A stretch of DNA of 39,056 nt from Sedimenticola sp. (GCA_011051655.1 DRKS01000067.1:1-39056), one strand, 5' to 3'; numbered from the stretch's first letter, positions 8,179 through 17,232 are shown. Translations and numbers: made by a program. The notes: generated from the sequence alone by a model not told the origin.

Positions 8179-9560
8179 GGGGCGGCGGCCGCCCCCCGGG
8201 CCTGGCGTTGCAGGCGCTCGAGGACCCCGCCATCCTCCCGGGTCTCCAGCAGCATGCCCTCGATGGCCGGGATCAGGTCGGAGACGACCACCAGTTCCCC
8301 CGGCTCCAGGCCGGCGCCGATGACGGCGAAATCCGGCTGGAGCAGCTCCAGCTCCACCGGGCGGATCTCCAGCCGGCCGTCCGCCCCGGCGATATAGATG
8401 CGGCCGTCATGCAGGGCCGAACGGGGCAGCACCAGCCGGTCTCCCAGGGGCTTGCCCGAAAGCACAACCTCCACGAACAGGCCCTTCAGCAGGGGCGGGC
8501 GCACCCCCGGGCGCACCCCGGCGTAGGGCTTGTCCACCTCGACGATGACGCCGACGGTGCGGGTCTTGGGATCCAGGGTGTCGCTCATGCGGGCGAAGCG
8601 CCCCGGCCAGCCGGCGCGGATGCCACCCTCGTGCAGCTCCACCCGGGCTGACAACCCCAGTCTCCGGTGCAGGGCCTGGGGGGGCGTGTTGAGAATGTCC
8701 ACCGGACCGTCGGCATGCAGCACGGTGCGGATCTGCTCGATGGGGATGGGAACCTCCACCTCCGCCAGCTCCAGGCCGTCCACCCGGGTGAGGCTCTCCC
8801 CTTCCCGCACATACTGGTCCTGCTCCACGCTGACCTCGGCCACGCGCCCGGCGAAGGGGAGCCTTATCTCCGTGTTGGCCAGGTCCCGGCGGGCCACGCT
8901 GAGCCTGGCCCCCTGCCGCGCCAGTTGGGCGCGCAGCAGGGCCCGCTGGCTGGGAATCAGGTTCAGGGCGCTGCGCTGGGCCTGGACCGCCTGCTGCTGG
9001 GTCAGCAGCAGGCGCTCCTGGCTGTCCAGGTCGGAACGGCTGATGCTGCCGTCTTTGACTAGGCGGCGCTTGCGCTCCAGCTCCTTCCTGGTCAGGGCCA
9101 GGGCCTGTTCCTCGATCCCGAGGGCAAGGCGGGTATTGGCCTCTCTGGCGCTCAGCTCATCCAGTTGGGCCTTGGTGGCCTCGATGTCCGCCTCGGTCTC
9201 GGCGATGGCGAGACGGTAATCCATGGGGTCGATGCGCAGCAGCAGGCTGCCGGCCTCCAGGATGGCCCCCTTTTTGAGATTGGGATGCTTTTCCAGGATC
9301 TTGCCCTTGACCTGGGCCACGGCCTCCCAGGTCTTGCCCGGCCGCACCGTGCCGTGGCCCCTGGCCTGGGGCACCACCGTGGTGGTGAAGGCCCGGATGA
9401 CGCGCACCAGCCTGGGCTGCTCCCGGGCGGTAGCGCGGGGCGGTTCCGTCTTGTTCTGTTTCAGGAAAACCAGAGCGGCGACCCCGGCCAGGATCGGGAT
9501 GAGGATGACCCATTTTCTCGGTTTTGCGGCCACGGCGGCTCCCGGTGATTGACGCAGCAC
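8175..9560 (-). CDS. RND efflux periplasmic adaptor (membrane fusion protein)
   Basis: A 461-residue HlyD/AcrA-type adaptor. A short cytoplasmic N-terminus and an uncleaved signal-anchor (VILIPILAGVAALVFL) are followed by a barrel-sandwich half (AVAQVKGKILEKHPNLKKG, then LLLRIDPMDYRLAI). A long alpha-helical hairpin rich in Glu, Leu, Arg and Gln spans about 125-215. The second barrel half is IRLPFAGRVAEVSVEQDQYV, and beta-barrel and membrane-proximal domains follow. It is translationally coupled to the permease through a four-base overlap. The start at 9560 is GTG with a weak ribosome site. A GTG at 9533 with GGGAG five bases upstream would shorten it by nine residues and is equally plausible. 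It lies 74 bases after dcd on the same strand. Confidence 0.9.
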   Translation of the reverse strand: MLRQSPGAAVAAKPRKWVILIPILAGVAALVFLKQNKTEPPRATAREQPRLVRVIRAFTTTVVPQARGHGTVRPGKTWEAVAQVKGKILEKHPNLKKGAILEAGSLLLRIDPMDYRLAIAETEADIEATKAQLDELSAREANTRLALGIEEQALALTRKELERKRRLVKDGSISRSDLDSQERLLLTQQQAVQAQRSALNLIPSQRALLRAQLARQGARLSVARRDLANTEIRLPFAGRVAEVSVEQDQYVREGESLTRVDGLELAEVEVPIPIEQIRTVLHADGPVDILNTPPQALHRRLGLSARVELHEGGIRAGWPGRFARMSDTLDPKTRTVGVIVEVDKPYAGVRPGVRPPLLKGLFVEVVLSGKPLGDRLVLPRSALHDGRIYIAGADGRLEIRPVELELLQPDFAVIGAGLEPGELVVVSDLIPAIEGMLLETREDGGVLERLQRQARGAAAAP

Positions 9561-9634
9561 GGATGGTAACCGAGGAAGCCGCCTGGCTCTACCGCCGCAT
9601 CAGGGCATGCGGCGCCCCCGCCACGATACGGCCG

Positions 9635-10201
9635 TCAGGGCTTGGGCAGGGTGACGCCCTGCTGTCCCTGGTACTTGCCGCCCCGGTCCAGGTAGGAGGT
9701 CTCGCACACCTCGTCGGATTCGAAGAAAAGAATCTGGGCCACCCCCTCGTTGGCGTAGATCTTGGCGGGCAGCGGGGTAGTGTTGGAGAACTCCAGGGTC
9801 ACATGCCCCTCCCACTCCGGCTCCAGGGGAGTGACGTTGACGATAATGCCACAGCGGGCGTAGGTGGATTTGCCCAGGCAGACCGTCAGCACGTTGCGGG
9901 GGATGCGCAGGTACTCCACGGTGCGCGCCAGGGCGAAGGAGTTGGGGGGGATGATGCAGACGTCGGACTTCACGTCCACGAAGCTGTTGTCATCGAAGTT
10001 CTTGGGGTCCACCACCGCCGAGTTGATGTTGGTGAAGATCTTGAACTCGTCGGCGCAGCGGATATCGTAGCCGTAGCTGGAGGTGCCGTAGGAGATCACC
10101 CGGCCGTCCTCGCCTTCCCGGATCTGGCCCGGTATGAACGGCTCGATCATGCCGCACTGCTGGGCCATGCGGCGGATCCACTGGTCGGATTTGATGGACA
10201 T
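9635..10201 (-). CDS. dcd: dCTP deaminase
   Basis: A 188-residue cytosolic enzyme that deaminates dCTP to dUTP, feeding thymidylate synthesis. The sequence is nearly collinear with the E. coli-type protein: [13 protein letters not shown] start, [13 protein letters not shown], the catalytic-loop region [11 protein letters not shown], and [20 protein letters not shown] containing the conserved catalytic Glu. The C-terminus has the family's [10 protein letters not shown] ending. Length is typical (about 190 residues) and this is a trimeric dUTPase-fold family. It sits downstream of apbC on the same strand, a pairing also seen in other gammaproteobacteria such as Pseudomonas (from memory). It is followed by the efflux adaptor. 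The start is unambiguous because the conserved N-terminus begins at this ATG. Confidence 0.97.
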   Translation of the reverse strand: MSIKSDQWIRRMAQQCGMIEPFIPGQIREGEDGRVISYGTSSYGYDIRCADEFKIFTNINSAVVDPKNFDDNSFVDVKSDVCIIPPNSFALARTVEYLRIPRNVLTVCLGKSTYARCGIIVNVTPLEPEWEGHVTLEFSNTTPLPAKIYANEGVAQILFFESDEVCETSYLDRGGKYQGQQGVTLPKP

Positions 10202-10301
10202 AATTCAGCTTCGGGTCTCCGGGAACGAGGGAGGACACATCTTACACGTCAGGCAGGCGCCCTGTCAGCCTGTGCCGTCCCCCGCTCCTGAAGCCAGGGC
10301 T

Positions 10302-11390
10302 CTAACTCTCTATGACGATCTTGGGGAAGGCGTTGGCATAGTCCTTCGCCGTAAGGGAGAGCTTGGCCGCCGTCTTGCGGGCGATCTCCCGGTAGATCAT
10401 GGCGATATCGGAGTCCGGCTCGGCAGCCACCGTGGGCGCGCCGCCGTCGGTCTCCTCGCGGATGCGGATGTCCAGGGGCAGGGAGCCCAGCAGTTCCACC
10501 CCGTACTGTTCCGACATCTCGGCGCCGCCGCCATGGCCGAAGATGTGCTCCTCGTGGCCGCAGTTGGAGCAGATGTGGGTACTCATGTTCTCCACGATGC
10601 CCAGCACCGGCACCTCCACTTTCTCGAACATCTTCAGTCCCTTGCGGGCGTCCAGCAGGGCGATGTCCTGGGGCGTGGTGACGATCACCGCGCCGGAGAC
10701 CGGCACCTTCTGAGCCAGGGTGAGCTGGGTGTCGCCGGTGCCCGGCGGCAGATCGATGATGAGATAATCCAGGTCGGTCCAGTTGGTGTCGTTCAGGAGC
10801 TGCTCCAGGGCCTGGGTGACCATGGGGCCGCGCCAGATCATGGGAGTCTCTTCCTCGATCAGGAAGCCGATGGACATGGCCTGGATGCCGTGGCCGACCA
10901 TGGGCTCCAGGCTCTTGCCGTCCTTGCTCTCCGGCCGGCCCTCCACCCCCAGCATGCGGGGCTGGGAGGGGCCGTAGATGTCGGCGTCCAGGATGCCCAC
11001 GCTGGCGCCCTCGGCGGCCAGGGCCAGGGCCAGGTTCACCGCCGTGGTGGATTTGCCGACGCCGCCCTTGCCGGAGGCCACGGCAATGACGTTCTTGACG
11101 TTCTTGATGGGCTCCAGGCCCTTTTGCACCGAATGGGCGGCCACCTTCCAGTCGACCCGTACATCGGCCGAAGAGACACCCTCCAGGGCCTCCACCTGCT
11201 CCCGCACCCCGTTGGCGATGGCCAGGCGGGCCCCCTTGGCGGGAAAGCCCAGCCGGATCTCCACCCTGACCTTGCCGTCCTCGATGGCGATGTCCCTGAC
11301 TGCCTTGGCGCTGACCAGGTCCTTCCCCAAATGGGGCTCGGTATAGCCCTTGATCGCCTCTTTGACTTGATCCTGAGTAACTTCTGACAT
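10302..11390 (-). CDS. apbC: Mrp/ApbC family iron-sulfur cluster carrier ATPase
   Basis: A 362-residue P-loop ATPase of the Mrp/NBP35 family that carries [4Fe-4S] clusters to target proteins in the cytosol. An N-terminal MIP18-like (DUF59) domain (about 1-85) precedes the deviant Walker A ASGKGGVGKSTTAVN (about 107-121). ADIYGPSQPRMLG and DLPPGTGDTQLTLAQ (Walker B/switch) follow. The CxxC cluster-binding pair is in THICSNCGHEEHIFG. Length and domain order match ApbC. A promoter with TATAAC and TTTTCA is visible upstream (11417-11445). It is normally next to and divergent from metG in gammaproteobacteria; here the iron-uptake module sits between them. Confidence 0.95.
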   Translation of the reverse strand: MSEVTQDQVKEAIKGYTEPHLGKDLVSAKAVRDIAIEDGKVRVEIRLGFPAKGARLAIANGVREQVEALEGVSSADVRVDWKVAAHSVQKGLEPIKNVKNVIAVASGKGGVGKSTTAVNLALALAAEGASVGILDADIYGPSQPRMLGVEGRPESKDGKSLEPMVGHGIQAMSIGFLIEEETPMIWRGPMVTQALEQLLNDTNWTDLDYLIIDLPPGTGDTQLTLAQKVPVSGAVIVTTPQDIALLDARKGLKMFEKVEVPVLGIVENMSTHICSNCGHEEHIFGHGGGAEMSEQYGVELLGSLPLDIRIREETDGGAPTVAAEPDSDIAMIYREIARKTAAKLSLTAKDYANAFPKIVIES

Positions 11391-11416
11391 GTGATGTCTC
11401 TCCCGTCGGCTGTTCT

Positions 11417-11445
11417 GTTATAGCCGCTGCCGGCTAGTCTGAAAA
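11417..11445 (-). promoter_or_regulatory. Probable promoter of apbC
   Basis: On the minus strand, TTTTCA (11445-11440) is followed after 17 bases by TATAAC (11422-11417), four and five matches of six to the sigma-70 consensus. It ends about 27 bases before the apbC start codon. No operator is visible. Confidence 0.5.
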
Positions 11446-11542
11446 AATAGGGGCGGGATAGTACACCAAAACGGGGGCATATTCCTACCAATTCACTTGG
11501 TTTTTGTCCGCGCCGCCCGGAAGCCACCGGCCGGATCCCGGC

Positions 11543-12943
11543 TCACCAATAGTAAAACATCGCCACCCAGCTGCCGACCACCAGGCCGGCGGCGGCCATG
11601 AGGCAGAGCCAGGCGAGGGCCCGGCGGCGGAAAACCGCCCCATTGCCGCCGGCCCCCAGCAGCCCCCACAGCAGCCGGCCGGTCCAGAGCACCGCCACCG
11701 CCAGCAGCGCGGCCCGCAGCCCGGGGGCCCAGGAGAGATCCAGGCGCTCCGCCTTGAGCAGCGAGAGGGTGAGAGCGGACAGCCCCAGAAACAGGCTGAT
11801 CCCGGCCAGGGGGGTCAGGCCGTAGGCCAGGCGCCAGGGCATGGTCCGTTGTCCCAGCAGCCGGCCTGCCAGGCGCAGCGCCAGCAGCAGGGCGCCGCCG
11901 ATGACCAGGGTGGTGGCGCCGATGTAGAGCAGGATCACCCCGCCGTCCAGCCAGGTGAAGACGTCGTTGGTTTCGGGATAGTGGGTCAGCAGCCACCAGG
12001 GCGCGCCGTCGCCGAGGGGCCAGTAGATGTCGCGCTCGATCAGCCATTCCGCCAGCCCCTGCTTGAGCTGCACGAACCAGGGCGAGGCCGACCACTGGAA
12101 GGCGCCGGTGGCGACGCCGAGCAGGCCGACGGTCAGCAGCAGGGCGTCCCAGCGGGAGGCGGCATTGTCCCCCAGCGACAGGATCTCCCGGTTGGGGCTG
12201 CGCGCGCTCAGGGTGACGGCGTTGCGGTGACCGCTGCAACGGCCGCACATGTGGCAGGCGCTGGCGCCGGTCATGCCGCTGATGTTCACCAGGGGGGCGC
12301 AATCCACCGCCGGGGTGCGCCGCGGGGCCCGCCGCCAGGCTGCGGCGTCCACCCGGAAGTGCACCGGGGCCAGGCGGGCGAGCAGGGAGAACACCCCGTT
12401 GACCGGGCACAGGTGACGGCACCAGACCCGCTTGCCCCGGCCATAGAAAAAGCCCACCGCCATGGCCACGATGGTGGAGCCCCCCAGGATCAGCAGGGCC
12501 GCCCTGGGGTATTCGTAGACGCTGATGAGCTGGCCGTAGACGGTGGTGAGGACGAAGGCGGTGAAGGGCCAGCCGCCCCAGCGCATCCAGCGCGGGATGG
12601 CGCCGCCGCGGCCGTGCCGGCTGGCCCATTCGGACAGGGCCCCCTCCGGGCAGAAGACCCCGCACCAGACCCGTCCCAGCAGCAGCATGCTCAGGATCAC
12701 GAAGGGCCACCACAGGCCCCAGAACACGAACTGGGCGAACAGCACCAGGTTCTCGTAGAAATGGGCGTATTCCCGGGGCAGCGGCAGCAGGGCCGGCCAG
12801 ATCAGCAGTGCCAGATAGAAGACCACCACCGTCCACTGCAGGGCCTGGATGGCACTGCGCTGACGGCGCATCCAGTCCCCCAGCGTCTGGAGGGGGGGGC
12901 GCCGGCGGCCGGCGGGGGCGAGATCCTGGACCAGTTCGTTCAT
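11543..12943 (-). CDS. Membrane polyferredoxin of iron-uptake type (FtrD/NosR-like 4Fe-4S protein)
   Basis: A 466-residue integral membrane protein with several hydrophobic helices and cysteine clusters. Two loops have the NosR/CcoG/FtrD pattern: RVWCGVFCPEGALSEW and WCRHLCPVNGVFSLLARL. A Cys-rich segment (CAPLVNISG, then SACHMCGRCSGHRNAV) follows, which would ligate Fe-S clusters. The C-terminal half adds at least four more helices (such as GGVILLYIGATTLVIGGALLLAL). The role by context is electron transfer across the membrane for periplasmic ferrous/ferric iron handling, as proposed for FtrD in FtrABCD systems. It starts one base after the porin stop, so the two are coupled. The usual FTR1-type permease gene is absent nearby. 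It could instead serve another membrane redox task; the iron role is inferred from the P19 and Fur-box context. Confidence 0.8.
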   Translation of the reverse strand: MNELVQDLAPAGRRRPPLQTLGDWMRRQRSAIQALQWTVVVFYLALLIWPALLPLPREYAHFYENLVLFAQFVFWGLWWPFVILSMLLLGRVWCGVFCPEGALSEWASRHGRGGAIPRWMRWGGWPFTAFVLTTVYGQLISVYEYPRAALLILGGSTIVAMAVGFFYGRGKRVWCRHLCPVNGVFSLLARLAPVHFRVDAAAWRRAPRRTPAVDCAPLVNISGMTGASACHMCGRCSGHRNAVTLSARSPNREILSLGDNAASRWDALLLTVGLLGVATGAFQWSASPWFVQLKQGLAEWLIERDIYWPLGDGAPWWLLTHYPETNDVFTWLDGGVILLYIGATTLVIGGALLLALRLAGRLLGQRTMPWRLAYGLTPLAGISLFLGLSALTLSLLKAERLDLSWAPGLRAALLAVAVLWTGRLLWGLLGAGGNGAVFRRRALAWLCLMAAAGLVVGSWVAMFYYW

Positions 12944-12944
12944 C

Positions 12945-14375
12945 TCAATAACTCAGCTGGGCGCGCAGCCCGAACGCGCTGATGCCGTCCGCCCTGCCGT
13001 TGCCGCCGGGGCGGCGGATGTACTGGAGGTTGGGCGAGAGCTCGAACTGCCTGTTCAGCCGGTAGCGGTAGTAGAGTTCCGTCACCTGCTCGGCGCCCGA
13101 GGCGCGGTAGCCGTAGTCGGGGCTGCCGTCCGCGTCCGCGTCCACCGTCAGCGAGGCCCGCCGGAACTCGTCCGAGGTCTGCAGCCAGCCAAAGGCGACG
13201 CCCAGGGCATCGGCGCCCCGGCTCCAGTAGCTGCCTCCCCACTCGCCGCCCAGGGTCAGGGCCCGGTCGAAGGGCACGTCGCCGCCCGTTTGCACCCCGG
13301 CACGCAGAAACAGGGTGGCGTAATCGGCGATCTGCTGGTTGAAGCTGAGGCCGACGCCGGTATGGCTGGAGACGGCGCCGTCGAAATCCTGCCCCCGGCC
13401 GTTGCGCCAGGCGTACAGCCGGTAGTTGCCCACCAGGCCGCCGAACAGGCGCTGTTCCGTGTCGGCCTGCACGATAATGAAGGGCGAATCGAGGCTGTCA
13501 TCAAAGCCGGTCCCCTGGCCGGAACCGAATACGCCCAGGGAGACCGAGTAGTGCTGCGGCTTGTAGAAGTCGTCGACATAGGCCAGGCGCAGGCCGGGGG
13601 TGAAGCCGAACTCGTCCACCCCCACGTCGCCGCCCACGTCCAGCAGGGGGTTGTGGATAAAGGCCTGGTTCACGAACCCCTTGGTCTCGTCGTCGGCGAT
13701 GGCGTTCTGATCGAAAAAGACGAAGGGGTCCATTTTGCCGAAGTTGAACTCGATGTGCCGGCGCGACAGGTCCGGGTTGCCCCCCAGGGGCAGGGGCACA
13801 TCGAGCTGGTACCAGGCCTGGGCCAGCAGCACGGTGCTGTCGGAGGACTCCGAACCGGGGCGCTGGAAGCTGGTGGAGTTGAGGGAGGAGAAGGCCCCGC
13901 CGGGATTCTCCAGCCCCAGCCCCTGACCCATGCGGAAGTGGGCGAACAGGAAGCCCTCGGCGTTGCCCAGGGTGCCCGCCGGCAGGCTGACCGTGGCGTC
14001 CGCGCGGTAGTTGAGTTCGCTGTCCTTGCCGGTGGCGTCACCGCTGTCGACAAGCCCCTGCGCCATCATAGTCAGCCCCACGCCGGCGCTGATGCCCTCC
14101 AGCGACTCCACGGTCCGGGCCGCTTGGCGGTAGCTGCTGACCTGGGATTCCACCGCCTTCAGCCTCGCGGCCACCGGCGGCTCCTCGGCGCTGATGTAGG
14201 GCTCCTCGAGGGAACGCTGCAGCGCCGCGTTCTCGGCCTCGAGCTGGGCGATGCGCTTCTCCATGGCCTCCAGCCGGCGCAGAATCTCACTGTCGAGGGC
14301 CTCCCCGGCCAGGACGGCGGGGGCCGCCAGGGCGCCGGTCAACACATGGGCCGCGAGCCGCTTCCACCCGGCCAT
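12945..14375 (-). CDS. Outer-membrane porin with N-terminal coiled coil
   Basis: A 476-residue exported protein. It has a signal peptide (cleavage near VLAG at about 22-25) and a heptad-rich segment (about 26-60: LRRLEAMEKRIAQLEAENAA) typical of trimerising porins. A long beta-barrel-like region follows, alternating aromatic and polar residues (FLFAHFRMGQG, FNFGKMDPFVFFDQNA, YYRYRLNRQFELSPNLQYI) and ending with QLSY, an aromatic C-terminal residue suited to BAM recognition. It resembles OprB-type/carbohydrate-selective porins, but substrate cannot be assigned. The ATG at 14375 lies two bases after the P19 stop; a longer frame upstream to 14684 merely overlaps P19. In this operon it may let iron or an iron ligand cross the outer membrane; that is inference. 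Confidence 0.8.
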   Translation of the reverse strand: MAGWKRLAAHVLTGALAAPAVLAGEALDSEILRRLEAMEKRIAQLEAENAALQRSLEEPYISAEEPPVAARLKAVESQVSSYRQAARTVESLEGISAGVGLTMMAQGLVDSGDATGKDSELNYRADATVSLPAGTLGNAEGFLFAHFRMGQGLGLENPGGAFSSLNSTSFQRPGSESSDSTVLLAQAWYQLDVPLPLGGNPDLSRRHIEFNFGKMDPFVFFDQNAIADDETKGFVNQAFIHNPLLDVGGDVGVDEFGFTPGLRLAYVDDFYKPQHYSVSLGVFGSGQGTGFDDSLDSPFIIVQADTEQRLFGGLVGNYRLYAWRNGRGQDFDGAVSSHTGVGLSFNQQIADYATLFLRAGVQTGGDVPFDRALTLGGEWGGSYWSRGADALGVAFGWLQTSDEFRRASLTVDADADGSPDYGYRASGAEQVTELYYRYRLNRQFELSPNLQYIRRPGGNGRADGISAFGLRAQLSY

Positions 14376-14377
14376 GC

Positions 14378-14935
14378 TCAGTACCCGCCGCGCTTGCCGA
14401 TGCCGGCGTAGATGAAGTCGAACTCCACGCTGAAGGGCTTGAACCAGGGACGCACCCCGGTGAGACGGTCGGTGTGCCGGCCAAAGTGTTTGCCGGCCGG
14501 GTTCTCGGGGGCGTTCGGGGGATAGATGGTGTATTTGACCCGGTACTTGCCCGGCCCCATGAGCTTGACGTTGTCGCCATAGTGGGGGCCGTCGTTGGCC
14601 ACCATGGGCATGAAATCGCCGCTTACCTTGGTGTCGGAACCCTTCTTGGTGACCTCGTATTTGACATGGAGATAGGGGATCCATTCACCCTCGACGAAGC
14701 CGTTGGGGTTGATGTCCAGGGCGCGCACATCGGCCTCGAGATGGACGTCGGATTCCTCCGCCGGCCGCATCATACCCTTGGGCTCCATGCGCACCGGCTG
14801 CAGATACACGGCGGCGATTTCCATGCCGTTGCGCTGCTCGGGCACACCGATGGGATATTCCACCGCCAGTGCGGGCTGCGCGGCCATCAGCAGCCACCCC
14901 GTCAAGACAAAGAGCATCGGTTGGTAAGATTTCAC
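14378..14935 (-). CDS. P19/FetP-type periplasmic iron-binding protein
   Basis: A 185-residue exported protein with a signal peptide ending at about residue 24 (PALA/V). It matches the P19/Tp34 family of periplasmic high-affinity iron transport proteins: EYPIGVPEQRNGMEIAAVYL near the mature N-terminus, His65 and Glu67 in DVHLEADV, Met109/Met111 in GDFMPMV, His118 in GPHYGDN, and His150/His154 in KHFGRHTDRLTG. Family members bind Cu and Fe at such His/Met/Glu sites and dimerise. It is first in a three-gene operon with a porin and a polyferredoxin, behind a Fur box. The start is GTG with GGAGG six bases upstream. An iron role is well supported by family and regulation together. Confidence 0.9.
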   Translation of the reverse strand: MKSYQPMLFVLTGWLLMAAQPALAVEYPIGVPEQRNGMEIAAVYLQPVRMEPKGMMRPAEESDVHLEADVRALDINPNGFVEGEWIPYLHVKYEVTKKGSDTKVSGDFMPMVANDGPHYGDNVKLMGPGKYRVKYTIYPPNAPENPAGKHFGRHTDRLTGVRPWFKPFSVEFDFIYAGIGKRGGY

Positions 14936-14952
14936 ATTGAACCTCCACTAGT

Positions 14953-14971
14953 CATAATACGAATCATTCTC
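14953..14971 (-). promoter_or_regulatory. Fur box
   Basis: The 19-mer CATAATACGAATCATTCTC (plus strand) matches the classical Fur consensus GATAATGATAATCATTATC at 14 of 19 positions. Further AT-rich half-site-like sequence continues to about 14982. It overlaps the predicted start point and reaches close to the -10 of the P19 operon promoter, the usual place for iron-dependent repression. Confidence 0.75.
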
Positions 14972-14977
14972 GTTTGT

Positions 14978-15007
14978 ATTATTAACAACGAGAGCGATTG
15001 CTGTCAA
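14978..15007 (-). promoter_or_regulatory. Promoter of the P19 iron-uptake operon
   Basis: On the minus strand, a perfect TTGACA (15007-15002) is followed after 18 bases by AATAAT (14983-14978), five of six matches to the -10 consensus. The predicted start is near 14971, at the edge of the Fur box, about 36 bases before the P19 GTG start. Confidence 0.7.
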
Positions 15008-15111
15008 CCGCCAATGACAATCCGGTCCAGGGGTTTTCTGCTGTGGCAGGCTCTCACCTCGATATGGGATAATCGATTGATTCAGAAGCCTTCCCGAAAT
15101 CAGTTACACGA

Positions 15112-17214
15112 ATGAACGACAAGCCCCGAAAAATCCTGGTCACCAGCGCCCTGCCCTACGCCAACGGCCCCATCCACATCGGCCATCTGGTGGAATACAT
15201 CCAGACCGACATCTGGGTCCGCTTCCAGAAGATGCGGGGACACCAGTGCCTCTATGTCTGCGCGGACGACGCCCACGGCACCCCCATCATGCTGCGCGCC
15301 CGCCAGGAGGGGATCGAACCGGAAGAACTGATCCGGCGCATCGGCGAGGAGCACCAACGGGATTTCGCCGACTTCGGCATCGGCTTCGACAACTACCACT
15401 CCACCCACTCGGAGGAGAACCGGGAATACGCCACCCTGATCTACCGGCGCCTGCGGGATAAGGGGCACATCGCCAGCCGCACCATTACCCAGGCCTACGA
15501 CCCGGTGGAGGAGATGTTCCTGCCGGACCGCTTCATCAAGGGCGAATGTCCCAAGTGCGGGGCGGCGGACCAGTACGGCGACAACTGCGAGGCCTGCGGC
15601 GCCAGCTACTCCCCCAGCGAACTGAAGAACCCGGTGTCGGTGGTCTCCGGCGCCAAACCGGTGGACAAGGCGTCCGAACACTATTTCTTCAAGCTGGCGG
15701 ATTTCGAGGCCATGCTCAGGGACTGGACCAAGGGCGGCCACCTCCAGCCCGAGGTGGCCAACAAGCTGGACGAGTGGTTCGAGGCCGGGCTGCAGGAGTG
15801 GGACATCTCCCGCGACGCCCCCTACTTCGGCTTCGAGATCCCGGACCATCCGGGCAAATACTTCTACGTCTGGCTGGACGCCCCCATCGGCTACATGGCC
15901 AGTTTCAAGAACCTATGTAATAAGCAGGGCCCGGACGATGCACAGGGAAGTGCAAATGTCACGGCAGGCAGGAAGCCGGGGGTGACCTTCGACGCCTTCT
16001 GGAACCGGGACAGCGACGCCGAGCTCTATCACTTCATCGGCAAGGACATCATCTATTTCCACGCCCTGTTCTGGCCGGCCATGCTCGAAGGGGCGGACTT
16101 CCGCACCCCCACGGCCATCTTCGCCCACGGCTTTCTCACCGTGAACGGCCAGAAGATGTCCAAGTCCCGCGGCACCTTCATCAAGGCCCGCACTTACCTG
16201 AACCATCTCAATCCGGAATATCTGCGCTACTACTTCGCTGCCAAGCTTGGCAGCGGCGTGGAGGATATCGATCTCAACCTGGAGGACTTCACCCAGCGGG
16301 TGAATTCCGACCTGGTGGGCAAGGTGGTGAATATCGCCAGCCGGTGCGCCGGCTTCATCAAAAAGCGCTTCGACGGCCGCCTGTCCGCCGAACTCCCGGA
16401 GCCGGCGCTGTTCGACGAATTCATCCAGGCCGGAGAGCTCATCGCAGACTGTTACGAAAAGCGGGAATTCGGCCGCGCCGCCCGGGAGATCATGGCCCTG
16501 GCGGACCGCGCCAACCAGTATATTGACGAGAAGAAACCCTGGGTCATCGCCAGGGAAGAGGGCAAGGAGCAGGAGCTGCACCACGTCTGCTCCATGGGCA
16601 TCAACCTGTTCCGGCTGCTGATCGGCTACCTGCGCCCCATCCTGCCCGCCACGGCGGAGAAGTCCGAGGCCTTCCTGCAGGTAAAACCCCTGACCTGGGA
16701 GGCCCTGGCCACCCCCCTGACCGGCCATGCCATCGCGAAATTCAAACCCCTGATGACCCGGGTGGAGCCGAAGCAGATCGAGGCCATGCTGGAGGCATCC
16801 AGGGAGGATCTGGCAAGCCAGGATGCGAAGAAGACCAAGCCGCATGAAACCCGCACCGAGGGCCATCTGGCCAAAGACCCCATCGCCGACACCATCGAAT
16901 TCGGCGACTTCGCCAAGGTCGACCTGCGGGTGGCCCGCATCGCCAGGGCCGAACAGGTGGAAGGGGCCGACAAGCTGCTGCGGCTCACCCTGGATCTGGG
17001 CGGCGAGACCCGCAACGTCTTCGCCGGGATCAAATCCGCCTATGCCCCGGAGGATCTGGAAGGCAGGCTCACCGTCATGGTGGCCAACCTGGCCCCGCGC
17101 AAGATGCGCTTCGGCGTCTCCGAAGGCATGGTCCTGGCGGCAGGACCGGGGGGTAAAGAGCTTTTCATCCTAGAACCCCACGCGGGCGCCGAGCCGGGAA
17201 TGAAGGTCAAATAA
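15112..17214 (+). CDS. metG: Methionyl-tRNA synthetase, with an unusual internal insertion
   Basis: A 700-residue class I synthetase charging tRNA-Met. It has the HIGH motif (His22-Ile-Gly-His25), a zinc-binding knuckle [18 protein letters not shown], the KMSKS loop (348-352), the anticodon-binding helical domain, and a C-terminal tRNA-binding/dimerisation OB domain starting near [14 protein letters not shown]. coli MetG is 677 residues. Most of the excess is residues 274-290 between NLCNKQG and VTFDAFW, where E. coli has only one or two residues. The DNA for this part (15931-15981) contains a palindromic repeat, and the frame is kept, so the enzyme should still work. It reads away from the iron operon and is followed by a lipoprotein and a ferredoxin gene. 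Confidence 0.97.
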   Translation: MNDKPRKILVTSALPYANGPIHIGHLVEYIQTDIWVRFQKMRGHQCLYVCADDAHGTPIMLRARQEGIEPEELIRRIGEEHQRDFADFGIGFDNYHSTHSEENREYATLIYRRLRDKGHIASRTITQAYDPVEEMFLPDRFIKGECPKCGAADQYGDNCEACGASYSPSELKNPVSVVSGAKPVDKASEHYFFKLADFEAMLRDWTKGGHLQPEVANKLDEWFEAGLQEWDISRDAPYFGFEIPDHPGKYFYVWLDAPIGYMASFKNLCNKQGPDDAQGSANVTAGRKPGVTFDAFWNRDSDAELYHFIGKDIIYFHALFWPAMLEGADFRTPTAIFAHGFLTVNGQKMSKSRGTFIKARTYLNHLNPEYLRYYFAAKLGSGVEDIDLNLEDFTQRVNSDLVGKVVNIASRCAGFIKKRFDGRLSAELPEPALFDEFIQAGELIADCYEKREFGRAAREIMALADRANQYIDEKKPWVIAREEGKEQELHHVCSMGINLFRLLIGYLRPILPATAEKSEAFLQVKPLTWEALATPLTGHAIAKFKPLMTRVEPKQIEAMLEASREDLASQDAKKTKPHETRTEGHLAKDPIADTIEFGDFAKVDLRVARIARAEQVEGADKLLRLTLDLGGETRNVFAGIKSAYAPEDLEGRLTVMVANLAPRKMRFGVSEGMVLAAGPGGKELFILEPHAGAEPGMKVK
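15931..15981 (+). repeat. Short palindromic repeat inserted in-frame in metG
   Basis: About 51 bases with no counterpart in the E. coli-type enzyme. They hold the inverted repeat TGCAC-AGGGAA-GTGCA (15939-15954), whose core ACAGGGAWGT recurs in the palindrome at 38930-38949. The insertion adds about 17 residues to a surface loop and leaves the reading frame open. Confidence 0.55.
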
Positions 17215-17232
17215 AACCAGAAACTTAATCAC

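Noticed and set aside
5458-8397. Long plus-strand open frames opposite the RND pump
   Set aside because: Same reason: antisense shadows with low-complexity Gly/His/Gln/Asp translations; the minus strand has a full RND transporter.
11504-12982. 492-codon plus-strand frame opposite the polyferredoxin gene
   Set aside because: Gln/Gly/Pro-rich shadow; the opposite strand has proper cysteine motifs and membrane helices.
15901-16000. Possible frameshift or assembly error in metG at the extra segment
   Set aside because: The frame is continuous and conserved MetG sequence resumes in the same frame on both sides, so an in-frame insertion explains it better.
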